DNA of 19,807 bases from an uncultured Treponema sp. (GTDB lineage: Bacteria; Spirochaetota; Spirochaetia; Treponematales; Treponemataceae): the NCBI GenBank assembly GCA_937890485.1, contig CALBXN010000058.1, positions 1 to 19,807 of the forward strand, read 5' to 3'. Shown here piece after piece: positions 1 through 9,386 of this stretch; position 1 is the first letter of the stretch; every line of letters starts with the position of its first letter. A program made the position numbers and the translations under genes. Under the pieces are notes generated by a model, which ran no database searches, was not told where the DNA came from, and saw only the letters and a list, made by a program, of their open reading frames with translations.

Positions 1-110
1 TCTTCCTCTGTTAATGTTTGCGCTTTATTAAAATGAACAGATTTTTTATCAGTTATATTAAAAAGTTCTTCTCCACCAAATGTAATGGTAGCCATTTCTA
101 TATTAGTCAT
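1..110 (-). CDS. Partial phage gene downstream of the tail module (N-terminal 36 residues)
   Basis: Read on the minus strand, an ATG at 110-108 follows a good Shine-Dalgarno site (GAGGTG, 8 nt upstream) and stays open to the window edge. The visible protein begins MTNIEMATITFGGEELFNIT. I do not recognise it. It is the next gene after the two small genes that follow the tape measure gene, so a tail or tail-adjacent role is possible, but this is inference from position only. An intrinsic terminator separates it from the gene before it, so it probably also has its own transcription signals. Confidence 0.6.
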   Translation of the reverse strand, partial: MTNIEMATITFGGEELFNITDKKSVHFNKAQTLTEE

Positions 111-134
111 ATAAATATCACCTCATCTTCCATC

Positions 135-168
135 AAAAAAGGTGCTACCCAACTTGGATAACACCTTT
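135..168 (-). terminator. Intrinsic terminator after the 103-aa gene
   Basis: On the minus strand AAAGGTG pairs with CACCTTT around a 17-nt loop region, and six T follow immediately. This is a standard Rho-independent terminator at the end of the small-gene cluster 189-728. Confidence 0.75.
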
Positions 169-188
169 CGTTTCAATTATTCATTTTT

Positions 189-500
189 CTATAACTGCAA
201 TTCCGCAATCCTTTTATCCACATACCGTTTCATCAACCCCAAATCAACCACAAAATATGCCTTCATCTTATTCCCACATGGAACACAAAACTTCACCATA
301 TCACCTTTTTTAAATACATCAGTTGCGGTTGTCTTAATATTAATTTCCGTACCGCTATATTTTACTGTATATCCATCTTTATTAACTGATGAGATAATCC
401 CCGTATATGTTCTGTCGAAATCTAATTTTTTACAAAATGTTTTTACACCTTTAATCATCTCTGATACTAAGGTATCAAGAGCTTTGCTGTCATTATTCAA
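189..500 (-). CDS. Small phage protein of unknown function, 103 aa
   Basis: The minus-strand frame begins with TTG (first residues NNDSKALDTL) after an AAGGACGG ribosome binding site at about 9 nt. The protein has a helical N-terminus with a coiled-coil look. A beta-rich middle follows (TGIISSVNKDGYTVKYSG, then GDMVKFCVPCGNKMKAYFVV at about residues 34-85), with a pattern that could be a small beta-barrel, and a short charged helical end. I do not recognise a family. It is followed by a terminator and lies 37 nt downstream of another small gene, so the two are probably co-transcribed with the tail module. A structural or tail-accessory role is only a positional guess. Confidence 0.65.
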   Translation of the reverse strand: MNNDSKALDTLVSEMIKGVKTFCKKLDFDRTYTGIISSVNKDGYTVKYSGTEINIKTTATDVFKKGDMVKFCVPCGNKMKAYFVVDLGLMKRYVDKRIAELQL

Positions 501-536
501 TTTTTATTACCGTCCTTTATATTTTCATGCTATAAT

Positions 537-728
537 TTAGTCAACCCGACTATAAGGCATAATATACGTACTTATTGAATCTAAATCATTAATTTGTTGT
601 TGTATCTTTATAGCCTCATTTTTCTGCTTGTTTGTTAGATTCTTTTCTTGCACAATCAAGCAATCAATTTTATTTGAAAATATATTTGATATTTCCAAAT
701 ATATTTTTTTATAATTACTTTGAACCAC
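537..728 (-). CDS. Small phage protein of unknown function, 63 aa
   Basis: It starts with GTG behind a good GGAGG ribosome binding site 6 nt upstream. The product is a short, highly charged, mostly helical protein (IVQEKNLTNKQKNEAIKIQQ is a likely amphipathic or coiled-coil helix at about residues 25-45). No family is recognised. It sits directly upstream of the 103-aa gene in the same direction. Its start is only 11 bp from the divergent metallopeptidase-like gene, whose promoter lies inside this coding sequence. That crowding suggests the opposite-strand gene was inserted here. Confidence 0.6.
   Translation of the reverse strand: MVQSNYKKIYLEISNIFSNKIDCLIVQEKNLTNKQKNEAIKIQQQINDLDSISTYIMPYSRVD
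686..715 (+). promoter_or_regulatory. Promoter for the opposite-strand metallopeptidase-like gene
   Basis: TTGATA (686-691), an 18-bp spacer and a consensus TATAAT (710-715) face the gene at 740. The predicted start is about 15-18 nt before the ATG, so the leader is very short and carries no clear Shine-Dalgarno site. The promoter lies inside the coding sequence of the minus-strand 63-aa gene. Confidence 0.6.
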
Positions 729-739
729 AATAAACCTCC

Positions 740-1489
740 ATGAAAGTAAAAACTATGAACGATTTATTCAAAAAAGAAAAACTTATATGGGAGACAAAAA
801 TACGAAAAACTGGCATAAAATATGAAAGTTTCACTGGTATTAGACTTCCTGAATATAAAATTAAATTCATAGAAAATATATGTGATATAAAATATTCAAT
901 GCAAATTGTTAATTCAACTTCGCCAATGATATTAAATGTAAACATTGGATTTATGCTTAACAAATCCTTTGACTACCAATCCGTAGCATTTCATGAATTT
1001 ACACATTTGTGTGATTACGCATATATGTTGACAGACAGAGATATAAAATATCGAAAAACAGCATTACATTTATATTCAGAATTTCATGCTTCTTACATAG
1101 AAAGTTTACATGTTTTAGGATTATCTAACATAAATGGAAATCCAACAAAACCTCTTAGTGAAGTTGAGGCTCTAATTATTAACCGCATACTTCACATTGA
1201 AGAAAATATTCTACAATGTCAGCAAAATAAAACCGTAGAAAACATCTATCGTATAATTGATACATATATGTATTATTATGGTTCGTTGATTGCATACAAC
1301 CAATTTTCTTCTGTTTCACAACCAGTTAGAACTTTTGATTTTATGTTTCAAAATGACATGTCAATGTTTTATGAATTGTTAAAATTTCGTAATTTTGATG
1401 AGCGACTACTTGAAATATCATATAAAATTAAAACCTATATAGATAAAAAAGTAATTTTTGAATTTACAGTGAATAAGGACTCCAATTAA
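740..1489 (+). CDS. Zincin-like putative metallopeptidase, moron-like, 249 aa
   Basis: The protein carries a zinc-metallopeptidase signature HExxH in the form VAFHEFTHLCDY (about residues 81-92). Downstream residues HASYIES (about 116-122) could supply a third ligand. The rest is helical and unrecognised. There is no signal peptide, so if active it acts in the cytoplasm or in the virion. It is the only gene in the left 9 kb on the plus strand, wedged between the tape measure gene and the small genes that follow it. It has its own promoter (686-715) and ends in a hairpin that overlaps its stop codon. This independent unit in a late operon is the classic layout of a phage moron. ATG 740 is used as start; ATG 755 is an alternative. 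The HExxH motif is clear, but substrate and activity are unknown. Confidence 0.75.
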   Translation: MKVKTMNDLFKKEKLIWETKIRKTGIKYESFTGIRLPEYKIKFIENICDIKYSMQIVNSTSPMILNVNIGFMLNKSFDYQSVAFHEFTHLCDYAYMLTDRDIKYRKTALHLYSEFHASYIESLHVLGLSNINGNPTKPLSEVEALIINRILHIEENILQCQQNKTVENIYRIIDTYMYYYGSLIAYNQFSSVSQPVRTFDFMFQNDMSMFYELLKFRNFDERLLEISYKIKTYIDKKVIFEFTVNKDSN

Positions 1490-1498
1490 GGAGTCCTT
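1475..1498. terminator. Hairpin between convergent genes
   Basis: AAGGACTCC and GGAGTCCTT form a near-perfect 9-10 bp stem around a 5-6 nt loop. The stop codon TAA of the 249-aa gene lies in the loop region. It sits just after the tape measure stop codon on the other strand, so it can serve both convergent transcripts. The T-tract is poor in both directions, so its strength as an intrinsic terminator is uncertain. Confidence 0.55.
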
Positions 1499-1507
1499 AA
1501 GCATCCA

Positions 1508-3854
1508 TTATAAATCCCTTCGACTTAAAGCCTGTGTCATTTTTCTTGGAAGTTGCTGGACAATTGCCTTTGATAACGTATCGACATTTTGTACTTCATG
1601 CACATGTATATCCCCATTAAACTGAATTACAGTTTCTTTCTGATTATTATTAACCACACCCAATTTAGAAAAATCTTGGCTTGGAAGATTCAACCTAGAC
1701 ATAATCAAACTGTCAGGAATAACCCAATCTTTATACTTTTCAAACATTGAATAATTATCCAATGGGGTAGCTCTTTGTAATACAATATCTCTGTTAACAA
1801 GTGCTTCTAAATCCAGTTTTTGACCAGATAATAAAGAATCAATGGCTTCAGGATTCTTGGCAACTGTTTCTTTAGGAATTACTGCTTCGCCTTCAGTAAG
1901 TGCAACCATATGGTCTTCACCAAGTTCTCTGGCAATGTAATCAAAATCACCAGCATCTTCTTTAGTGATAATACCACCTTTGGCTCTACCGCTTGATTTT
2001 CCACCATTTACACCAACAGTAGCAGTAGAAGATGGAATGCTTTCAATCGCTTTTGAAAGTTCTTCTACCTTTTTAACACACTCGTTAATAGTATCGTGTA
2101 ATGTCTGGAATGAATCTGAAACAGTTGTGACATGTTCTATTGTAGGGTCTGAACCAAGCTGTTCAATACTTGCGATAAGAGAGTTTTCATCATCTTTACC
2201 ACCGCCGACAATAGCTTGAGATACGGCATTTACAGCATTAAGAAGATTGGCACCTTCTGAATCTCCATTTTCACCACTAAGACCAAACTGTGCAATGATA
2301 TTTTCAAGAGTGGAAGCATCAACCTGTGCAAGTTTACCAAGCAGACTTTCTTCATTATCAACTGAACCAATTGCTTCATCAACGGCTTTGATGGCACCAA
2401 GTAATCCAGAACCACCAGATTCTCCTTCACTACCTTTTGTACCTTTAGATGAAGATTTGTTACCTGATTCTTTAGATTCTCCACCTTCACCACCAGAAGC
2501 ACCACCAAATGCACTGATAACATTGGATAACGTAACTTCATCAAGCGTTGTTAGTTTCTCCATTAATGTATCCAATACACCATGTAACGGTATAATAGAT
2601 TCCATTAATGTTGTGATTGCATTCTGGATTTCTCCTACTTTTGTATGAACACCATCAACTACAGTAGAAGTATCAAGTAATTCTTCATCCGCAATGGCTT
2701 CAACTTCTGTACGGGATAAGGATATCTCGCCAAGTTTTGTTTGGAGTTCACCTAGTTTCGTCAGTAGATTTGAGATTGTTATTTCTACGTTGGAAACTGT
2801 TTCTTCAGCTTCGGCTTCAATGGTTTCCTCGGAAGTCTTCATTTCTTGGATAGCCTGACTTGCAGTACTTAAATTATCTGCTAATGTCTGACTACTTGAA
2901 TCTACCTCTTGAACATAGGATGACATACTAGATAATCTACCATCCACACCTTCAAGTACATCATTGAATAAAGTATCTGTTTCAGAATAAATACCATTCA
3001 AATCGGATACACTACTTTTCAAATTGTCTGTAACAATACGTGAATCTTCAAGATGTGCATACTGTTCTACAAAAGCAGCGACTTTATCACGGGCATCTGT
3101 AAGTTCTGTACGCCCTTGTCCAATAAGAGTATTAAGTGCGTCAAGTCTTCCTTTTGCAAATTCTAATGCAACGGTATCAGCTTCAGTCCAAATATACTTA
3201 GAAATATTGCCTGTGTTTTCAAGTGCACCTTTAACGCCATTCGCAGCATTAGAAATTCTGTTTGCTCCTGATTCTACAGAAGATGTGGTTGTTTCGCTAG
3301 ATGTTTTAATACGTTCTTCAAGTGCTTCAATCTCAGCACAGATGGAAGAGTATTCATCTGCAAATTTTCTGCGCCATACTGCTGAATTGTTGAGAAGTTG
3401 GTATTCATAGTCTGAGCCGAAGAATGATGCGAGTTGTGCTTCGTATTGTGAATTTCTATAAGAATTTTTTGCATCCTCCCAGAGTGACTTTAATTCCTCA
3501 ATTTTTTTCTTCTCTAGCTCAAGTTCTTCTATTTTAGATTCGTTAGAAGCAATACCAACTTGTGTATCATAATAAGCATTTTGTAGCTTTTGACGAATTT
3601 CATCTGTGTCATATTTGCCAGAGAACAATTCATCTAAATCCATTTTGAAATATTTCTTTGCTGAAATTTCATTCTGAACTTCATTATAAATATCTGGAAT
3701 TTTTGCCCACTCTTCTTGAGCTTTTTCTAATAAATCTATTTGTTCTTGAAGTCGAGATATAACTTCATCATTTTGTAAATTTTCAAGTTCTTTTTCAGCT
3801 TCTGAGATAGCTTTTGTATCAACTTGGTAAGTTAAACCTGCATTTTTTGTGTAT
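1508..3854 (-). CDS. Tail tape measure protein, C-terminal exon
   Basis: This is the last coding segment of the tape measure gene. The first 211 bp (3644-3854) lie before the first in-frame ATG but are clearly coding (for example LTYQVDTKAISEAEKELENL). They join in phase to the upstream segment once the group I intron is removed. The joint reads KTKLV-YTKNAGLTYQVD, the kind of sequence seen in this position in Firmicute tape measure proteins. The segment is a long coiled coil with a Gly/Ser-rich stretch in the middle (GGASGGEGGESKESGNKSS). It ends in a typical tape measure tail: AKGGIITKEDAG, then EDHMVALTEGEAVIPKETV and HVHEVQNVDTLSKAIVQQLP. Tape measure proteins set tail length and are ejected ahead of the DNA. 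The summed visible exons code for nearly 2,000 residues, which implies a long non-contractile tail. Confidence 0.88.
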
Positions 3855-3960
3855 CAATCTGTTACTTTCAGCGTTGCCACGCTTACTGACTGTGTATACA
3901 CAGCGGTTAGTCATTTCTGGCTAACTCTCGCATTTCTTTTATTTTGGGATTATTGTGCGA

Positions 3961-4053
3961 GTTCGGACTATATCTTCATCCTACATACATTATTTTATAT
4001 AAATAGGAGAGTAGCGAGGGTTACATAGTTACCTATGCAACCTCTATAGTCTC
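3961..4053 (-). other. Group I intron catalytic core, R and S elements
   Basis: R (GAGACTATAG, 4044-4053) and S (GAAGATATAGTCCGAAC, 3961-3977) bracket about 65 nt that would hold P8 and P3'. The R element doubles as codons for the last residues (VETIEVA) of the homing endonuclease. Selection must therefore maintain the protein end and the ribozyme at once, as in several T4-like introns. Confidence 0.85.
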
Positions 4054-5763
4054 TACGGATTTTGATTTTAGATTATTTATTGTCTGTTTTAAAATTTCTT
4101 CGATATTATCTATATCATAATACCAAATTTCTAATAAGTTTATATTATTTTGTTTTGCGTAATCACGTTTACGCTTGTCGTGTTCTTGTTGCTTTTCAAA
4201 TTGTTTAATTCCACCAAAATAGCTTTTGGCATGTTCATGTTGTTCACCTTGAAACTCAATTAATAAATTATATTTTGGTAAATAAAAATCATATGATAAT
4301 TGTCCACCTTTTAAACCCGTTAATCCTTTATATTTCATTTGCGATATAAATACTAAACCATTATTATTTAGATAATTATTAATTCTTTTTTCACCACGAG
4401 AAGAATTACATTTCGGACATCCTGCTCCTTTTAATAATGTACTAGGAATAGCTAACCATTCTGTATTACATTTATTACATTTACACGTAAGTTTGGTTGT
4501 ACTTCCACTATATTCTTCCAACAATATAATATCATTATTAATCTCTTTTAATTCGGTAATAAATTGTTCGTTCGTTTTTGTAAAACTTTCACTGATTCTT
4601 TTAGAAGCGCATTTTCTACAACCATGTTTTTGTAAAATGTTTTCTGGTGAACACATCCATTCATGATTACAAATTTTACATTTATGTAAGATTGGTTTAC
4701 GTGCATTAACGTATTTTCCAATAACGTCTATATTTGGATTTATATTATGTACTTCCCAAATATATTCTTCATGATTTCTTGACTTTGAAATACTCAATTG
4801 TTTATCAGCACATTTTCTACAACCACTTCCTCGTACAAGAGCATCTGGTGTTGTTTCCCAATTGTGTCCACAAACTTTACATTTGCATTTTATCTTTGTA
4901 TGTGAATCCACATATTCAGATAATAATTCGATATTTTTATTTCCAGTATAATTAAATTTCTCATAAAATCTTGTTTTTGCATTTACTCTTCCAGAGCAAT
5001 TAGGACAACCACAACCACGTAAAATAGAATCTGCAATAGGACTCCACTCATAATTACAAATTTTACATTTGCATCGAATATTATCTTTAGCAGTATTATA
5101 ATTTCCAATTATTAAAATATTACTGTTTAATTTAGCAACTTCCTCTAAAAATTGTTCATGTGTTTTACGTTTTGATTTACTTAAATTATGTTTTGCACAT
5201 TGTTGGCATCCACCGCCGTTTAATAGAGTTGAAGGATATGAACTAGACTCAGTGTTACATACTGTACATCTATATTTGATTTTTGTTTTTGCCGATACAT
5301 ATTCTGATAATAATATATAATTAGGATTTCCACTTTCTTTAAAATCTTTTATAAAATCATCATTTGTATAAATCAATCCTGTACATTTGGGACACCCACA
5401 TCCTTGAAGTAACGAATTCGCAGAAGGATTCCATATGTATCCACATTTTTTACATAAACACTTGATGGGTTTGTTTGCACCAATATATTCACTTAATAAT
5501 TCAACATTATAATTAATTTCGGATAGTTCCTTAACAAACACTTCTTGTTTTTTTATTTTCTTTCTATCTGAGCACTGCTTACATCCTGTGCCATGTAAAA
5601 TATTTGCTGGTTGAGCATTCCATTCAAAATTGCAAATTTTACATCTATGCAAAATTTTATTATTTATACCATTGTATATTCCTATGACTTCTATATTTTC
5701 ATTTATCTCTTTTACCTCTTGAACATACTGCTCATGAGTTTTCTTTTTTGCTATAATTATCAC
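4033..5763 (-). CDS. Intron-encoded homing endonuclease, seven zinc ribbons plus Vsr/PDDEXK-like nuclease
   Basis: The 576-residue frame has seven repeats of about 65-70 residues. Each has a CxxC pair near an aromatic residue and a second CxxC in a GCxxC context (for example CKICNFEW...GCKQC at about 41-64 and CKICNYEW...GCPNC at about 233-256). They are presumed zinc ribbons that read DNA. The C-terminal domain (about 455-576) has YDFYLPKYNLLIEFQGEQHE followed by HDKRKRDYAKQNNINLLEIW. This resembles the Vsr-like or PDDEXK nuclease fold found in some phage homing endonucleases. It would cut intron-less tape measure alleles and drive intron spread. The longest frame starts at GTG 5763, which overlaps GAGG. 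Better spacing is obtained at an AUA codon (5754), which gives AKKKTHEQ. The stop codon lies between the R and S elements, so the gene and the ribozyme core overlap. Confidence 0.85.
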   Translation of the reverse strand: MIIIAKKKTHEQYVQEVKEINENIEVIGIYNGINNKILHRCKICNFEWNAQPANILHGTGCKQCSDRKKIKKQEVFVKELSEINYNVELLSEYIGANKPIKCLCKKCGYIWNPSANSLLQGCGCPKCTGLIYTNDDFIKDFKESGNPNYILLSEYVSAKTKIKYRCTVCNTESSSYPSTLLNGGGCQQCAKHNLSKSKRKTHEQFLEEVAKLNSNILIIGNYNTAKDNIRCKCKICNYEWSPIADSILRGCGCPNCSGRVNAKTRFYEKFNYTGNKNIELLSEYVDSHTKIKCKCKVCGHNWETTPDALVRGSGCRKCADKQLSISKSRNHEEYIWEVHNINPNIDVIGKYVNARKPILHKCKICNHEWMCSPENILQKHGCRKCASKRISESFTKTNEQFITELKEINNDIILLEEYSGSTTKLTCKCNKCNTEWLAIPSTLLKGAGCPKCNSSRGEKRINNYLNNNGLVFISQMKYKGLTGLKGGQLSYDFYLPKYNLLIEFQGEQHEHAKSYFGGIKQFEKQQEHDKRKRDYAKQNNINLLEIWYYDIDNIEEILKQTINNLKSKSVETIEVA

Positions 5764-5814
5764 CTCATTAAATACTTCTCTAAATCGTTCTGAGAATTGT
5801 TTTAAAAATAGGCA

Positions 5815-5840
5815 ATAAAAAAGAACGTATTTCTACGTTC
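5815..5840 (-). terminator. GAAA-capped hairpin plus U-tract inside the intron
   Basis: On the minus strand GAACGTA and TACGTTC form a 7-bp stem capped by GAAA and followed by six T. It lies before the endonuclease gene. It can be read as an intrinsic terminator within the intron, or as a peripheral group I helix with a GNRA tetraloop. The sequence does not decide between these. Confidence 0.5.
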
Positions 5841-5945
5841 ATAATCTAAAATCAATCTTTCCTCGGTCTTGTCGTTCCCATACGAGTTTAACCGATATAG
5901 CTACTTTATTCGAATAGTATTACTACTATAAGTGGCATATTTCAT

Positions 5946-8900
5946 ACCAGTTTTGTTTTTCTACTACGAGCTTCAGTAAGTTTTCTTTTTGCTTCTTCGA
6001 GTTGAATTGCTTTCTCATTTTCATCATTAGCATCACGAAGTTTATCTATCTCATCTTGTAAGGCTTGTTTACGCTTATCATAATAAGAATCAACAGCACT
6101 TAAAATAGAATCAAAAAATTCTTGTTGCTTTTTGTAAGCTTTTGTTTCCTCGTCAACCTTTTCAATTGACTCATCTAATTTTTTAAGTCTTTGGTCATAG
6201 TGCCATAATACTGCTTCATGAAGCGTCTCTAATTCCTCTTTCTGCTCAGTTAAAACTTCCTTTTGCTTTTTAAGAGAATCCGTTAATTTATCTGTTGCGT
6301 CAGATGCACCCTTAGAAGAATTTTTTAACCTATCCAGTTCGTCATTATAATTTTTTAGTGTATCTACATCAGGTGTATATTCATCCACATCTAAACTAAA
6401 ATCAGGTGCTTCAATTAATTGCGGTTGAATATTTAGGGCAAGTGTTTCACCAAAAGCACTAATTGCATCACCAATAGTAGATAAAGTTTCTCCACTCGCA
6501 GATAAATTAAATTTTAACTCACCATTTCCAGTAATTGCATCAATCAAACTACCAGAGGTTTTTGAAAATGAAATATCTACATTAAAATTAGATATTGCAT
6601 TTCCAAGTGTTGTAAAGATATTAGCAACAGATGTCGCCATATCAGAAATAGCAATATTTGTATTGGCTGCAATAGCTTGTGCAACAAGACTTTGATTTGA
6701 AACATTTTTGGTTAAATTACTTGCAATTTCAGAAGTTGTAGTACCAAGCGTGTTTGCAACTTCAGATGCCATTTCTCCACCGCTTGAAACAATATTTGCT
6801 AAATCTTGTGCAATTACATTTGCATGCGCAGTAAATTCATCAGAACCAGCTCTTACGGCACCTGTCATAATTTGCTCAAGAGAATAAATACTATCCTTAT
6901 ATCCTGCGATTGTAGACATCGCATTATCCAAATCAGACTGAACACTATCTAATCCAGAACTTACAGCATCTGACATTGCTTCGCCATTTTTGTCCCACGC
7001 AGAAGAATTTTCCTGTAAGTTATCAGCTAATGTACTTAAAGTTTCCCCAATAGCAAGATATCCATCAAGATATTCTGATACACTCATTTCACCTGCATCA
7101 AACTTATTGATAAGGTCTGATAATCCGCTTGCAGACTGTTGAACACTATCGGTAAAGAACTGTTGTGACGCTTTATTCGCATCTTCTAATGAATCTGTAA
7201 AATTAGAAGCATCAAAATTATCTATTTCATTTTGAAGAGAATCGAAATATTGCTTGTGTGTGAGTTCGCCTTCTTTGAATAGTTTGTTGGCATGCTGTAG
7301 TCGCTCGCCAAGATTTGTATTGTCGAAAGAGGAGAAGAGTTCTTGATTGCTATCTTTAACCTTTTGAATGAGAACAAGAAGTTCTTCCCAAGATTCGATA
7401 GAATCAAGAGGTACATCAACTTGTTCTGCTACGATTTGTAAATCGCCAAGATTAAGCTCACCAACCTTGTCGTCAAATTCTGTACCTTTAAGTTTTTCTT
7501 TGACATTATTGATTAGGATTTGTGTGTCAACATCTTCAAAACCAAGTCTTACTTTCAGTTTATCAGAGTCTTCATTAATAGTATCAGCAATGATAGATAT
7601 ATACGAATCAACCTCTGATTGAATTTCTCCAACAGGCATATCAGTTGTATCCATAGTAAACAACTTTGTTAATGCTTTTTGTGCTTCTGCATTATTTGAT
7701 ATTGAAGTTATCAATTCTGCAACATAAGCACCAACATCAGACTTGTTTTCAAAACCATTAGCAATACTTTCATCTATACTATTTACAAGTAGAGAGGCAG
7801 CAGTTTTTGATTGCTCATCCAACTTTTCATAGTCAGAGTTAGTCATCAAATATGCATTAGCCAATGTTTTTACATTTTGTAATTGTGAATCAATTTCTGC
7901 TTGATATGTTTGAATTGTTGCCTGTGCAGAATATTTCACATTTGCCAAGTCTTCTGTTGTTATTTCAGACCATTTAGGAGCGTGAGTCAATTCTTCAAAT
8001 CCAGATGATTTTAACGCATTCTGAATTTTATCACTGTTCCAAACGTTTTCATACTCTTCGTACAACTGATTATATGTTTCCCTAAACTCATCAGGAGTTA
8101 AAGCACCAGTAAGTCTAGTGATTACATCAATTGCATCTTTTGCACCAGCCTCACCATCAATATATGAAGATGTTGTAGACAAGAAAGATTCATTACCATG
8201 TAACTGATTTTGATAATTGGTAATAATATCATTGCCATCACTATCTTTACCAGAAACGATAAGAAAATTATATGCTTCCTTTTGTGCTTCTTTGTATGCG
8301 TCTCTTAATTCTTCAACATTCCCCTTTAATGATATAATAGCATTACCTTCATCAGTGTAACCAGTAATCATAGTAGGGAACATTTTTGCTATTTGATTTA
8401 CAATGTCATTGTATTCAGAATATTCATCGGCAGTTAATGAAACATTTTCTCCAAGATTATTAACGCCTTTTGACAAGTTTTCATATCTTGAAACAAGAGA
8501 CTCAATTGTTCTTGCATTAGAATTTGCTTCTGAAATGGCTGAATTGTAAGAGTCTAATAAAGCATCTGTTCGTTCTTTTACTTCTTCTGTTGAATCAGTA
8601 AGTGCGTCATATGCTTTTACTAAACCAAATATAGCAGTACCACCAAGTATAGCCCATCCAATAGGATTTGTTACCAACCACTTCCCAAGTGCTTTAATAT
8701 TAGCCCATATAGATGAAGTTAATAAGTCAAAAGAAATTGTTTGAGTAGCATTAGCAGATGTTAATCCAATTGAGGAGATAATTGCCTCTGCATCAGCCCC
8801 AACAATACCTTTCTTTGCCAAAGCTTCTTCTAAAGCAGCTTTAGTGCAAGCATTTGTAGAAATTACTTCACCAGTTTTGACGTTAATCAATTCTAACTTA

Positions 8901-9220
8901 GCCAAAATATCTTTTTGTTGTTCAGCCGTTAAAGTAGACTCAGCCAATGCTCTTTGGACTATACTAGCATTAATCTTATCATTAGAAGCAATGATACCTG
9001 CTTCAATCAACACTTGTTCTTTTTGTGCCTGTGTTAAATTCTTCGTAGACAAAACTAATAATGCTTGTTCTTTTGAAAGTCCAGAAACAGCAGTTTTCAG
9101 TGAATTTAAACTATTTATATTTAATAAACCAGTTGTTCCATTAGCCAATACTTCTACATTTGAAATACTATTTATTACAGATTGAACATGTCGCAAATCG
9201 CTTGTATATTGTTTTAATAT
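5946..9220 (-). CDS. Tail tape measure protein, central exon
   Basis: About 1,090 codons continue the tape measure protein. Near residues 165-210 there is a hydrophobic stretch (IKALGKWLVTNPIGWAILGG) followed by STEEVKERTDALLDSYNSAI. A membrane-like patch of this kind followed by coiled coil is typical of tape measure proteins. Long helical regions follow, ending in heptad-rich sequence (KKQKEVLTEQKEELETLHEA; EEAKRKLTEARSRKTKLV). The ATG at 9223 lacks any Shine-Dalgarno site, and the frame opens backwards into the hairpin array until a TAA at about 9290. It is therefore better read as an exon or a severed fragment than as a gene start. A likely acceptor is ATG|ATA (exon from 9220). The preceding exon lies 9.4 kb away at 18667. 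Confidence 0.85.
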
Positions 9221-9234
9221 CATACTATTTTTTT

Positions 9235-9325
9235 GTGTTGTGGATACACCGATAATTACCGTTGTGGAGACGGTATAACCTAATTGTGGAGATTAGGTAT
9301 TTATTCAATGTGTGAAGCATTGAAT
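9235..9325 (+). ncRNA. Array of four hairpins with conserved TGTGRAG loops, candidate small RNA
   Basis: Four hairpins follow one another: 9235-9249 (4-bp stem, loop TGTGGAT), 9257-9275 (6 bp, TGTGGAG), 9278-9298 (7 bp, TGTGGAG) and 9303-9325 (8 bp, TGTGAAG). The stem sequences are unrelated but perfectly paired, while the 7-nt loops are nearly identical. The last stem is followed by five T, which makes it a terminator in the plus direction. A plausible promoter (TTGAAC 9182-9187, 17 bp, TATATT 9205-9210) points the same way. A plus-strand RNA of about 110 nt with GGA-type loops is the simplest reading, resembling protein-titrating RNAs of the CsrB/RsmZ type. The region also lies at the edge of the island, next to the tape measure exon, so a DNA-level or intron role on the minus strand (loops YTCCACA) is possible. 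Confidence 0.6.
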
Positions 9326-9386
9326 TTTTCTTTGCTAAATGTTAAAATGCAATAAAATCGTATTCAAAAAGGAGATAGCATAAACA

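Larger units (their letters stand above)
3855..5945 (-). mobile_element. Group I intron in the tape measure gene, 2,091 bp
   Basis: On the minus strand the 5' exon ends AAACTGGT and the intron begins ATGAAATATGCC. The exon UGGU pairs with intron GCCA to give P1, with the standard U-G wobble at the splice site. The intron ends ...CAGATTG before exon ATACACAAAAAATG, fitting the rule that the last intron base is G. A near-consensus S element (GAAGATATAGTCC) is at 3965-3977 and a matching R element (GAGACTATAG) at 4044-4053. GACTAT pairs with ATAGTC to form P7. Several hairpins follow S, as expected for the P9 series (for example CTGTGTA/TACACAG and AGCGT/ACGCT). Splicing restores one frame across the junction and removes an in-frame TGA at 5942-5944. 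A homing endonuclease gene fills most of the intron, and its last codons overlap R. Boundaries are set by frame and pairing, not by experiment. Confidence 0.9.

Noticed and set aside
1965..3410. Long plus-strand open frames within the tape measure region
   Set aside because: They are mirror frames of a strongly coding minus strand, are Ser/Pro/Leu-rich in the usual shadow pattern and lack ribosome binding sites.
9221..9223. ATG at 9223 as the true start of a 1,093-aa gene
   Set aside because: No Shine-Dalgarno sequence lies upstream, the frame opens backwards into the hairpin array, and the protein begins mid-domain for a tape measure protein.
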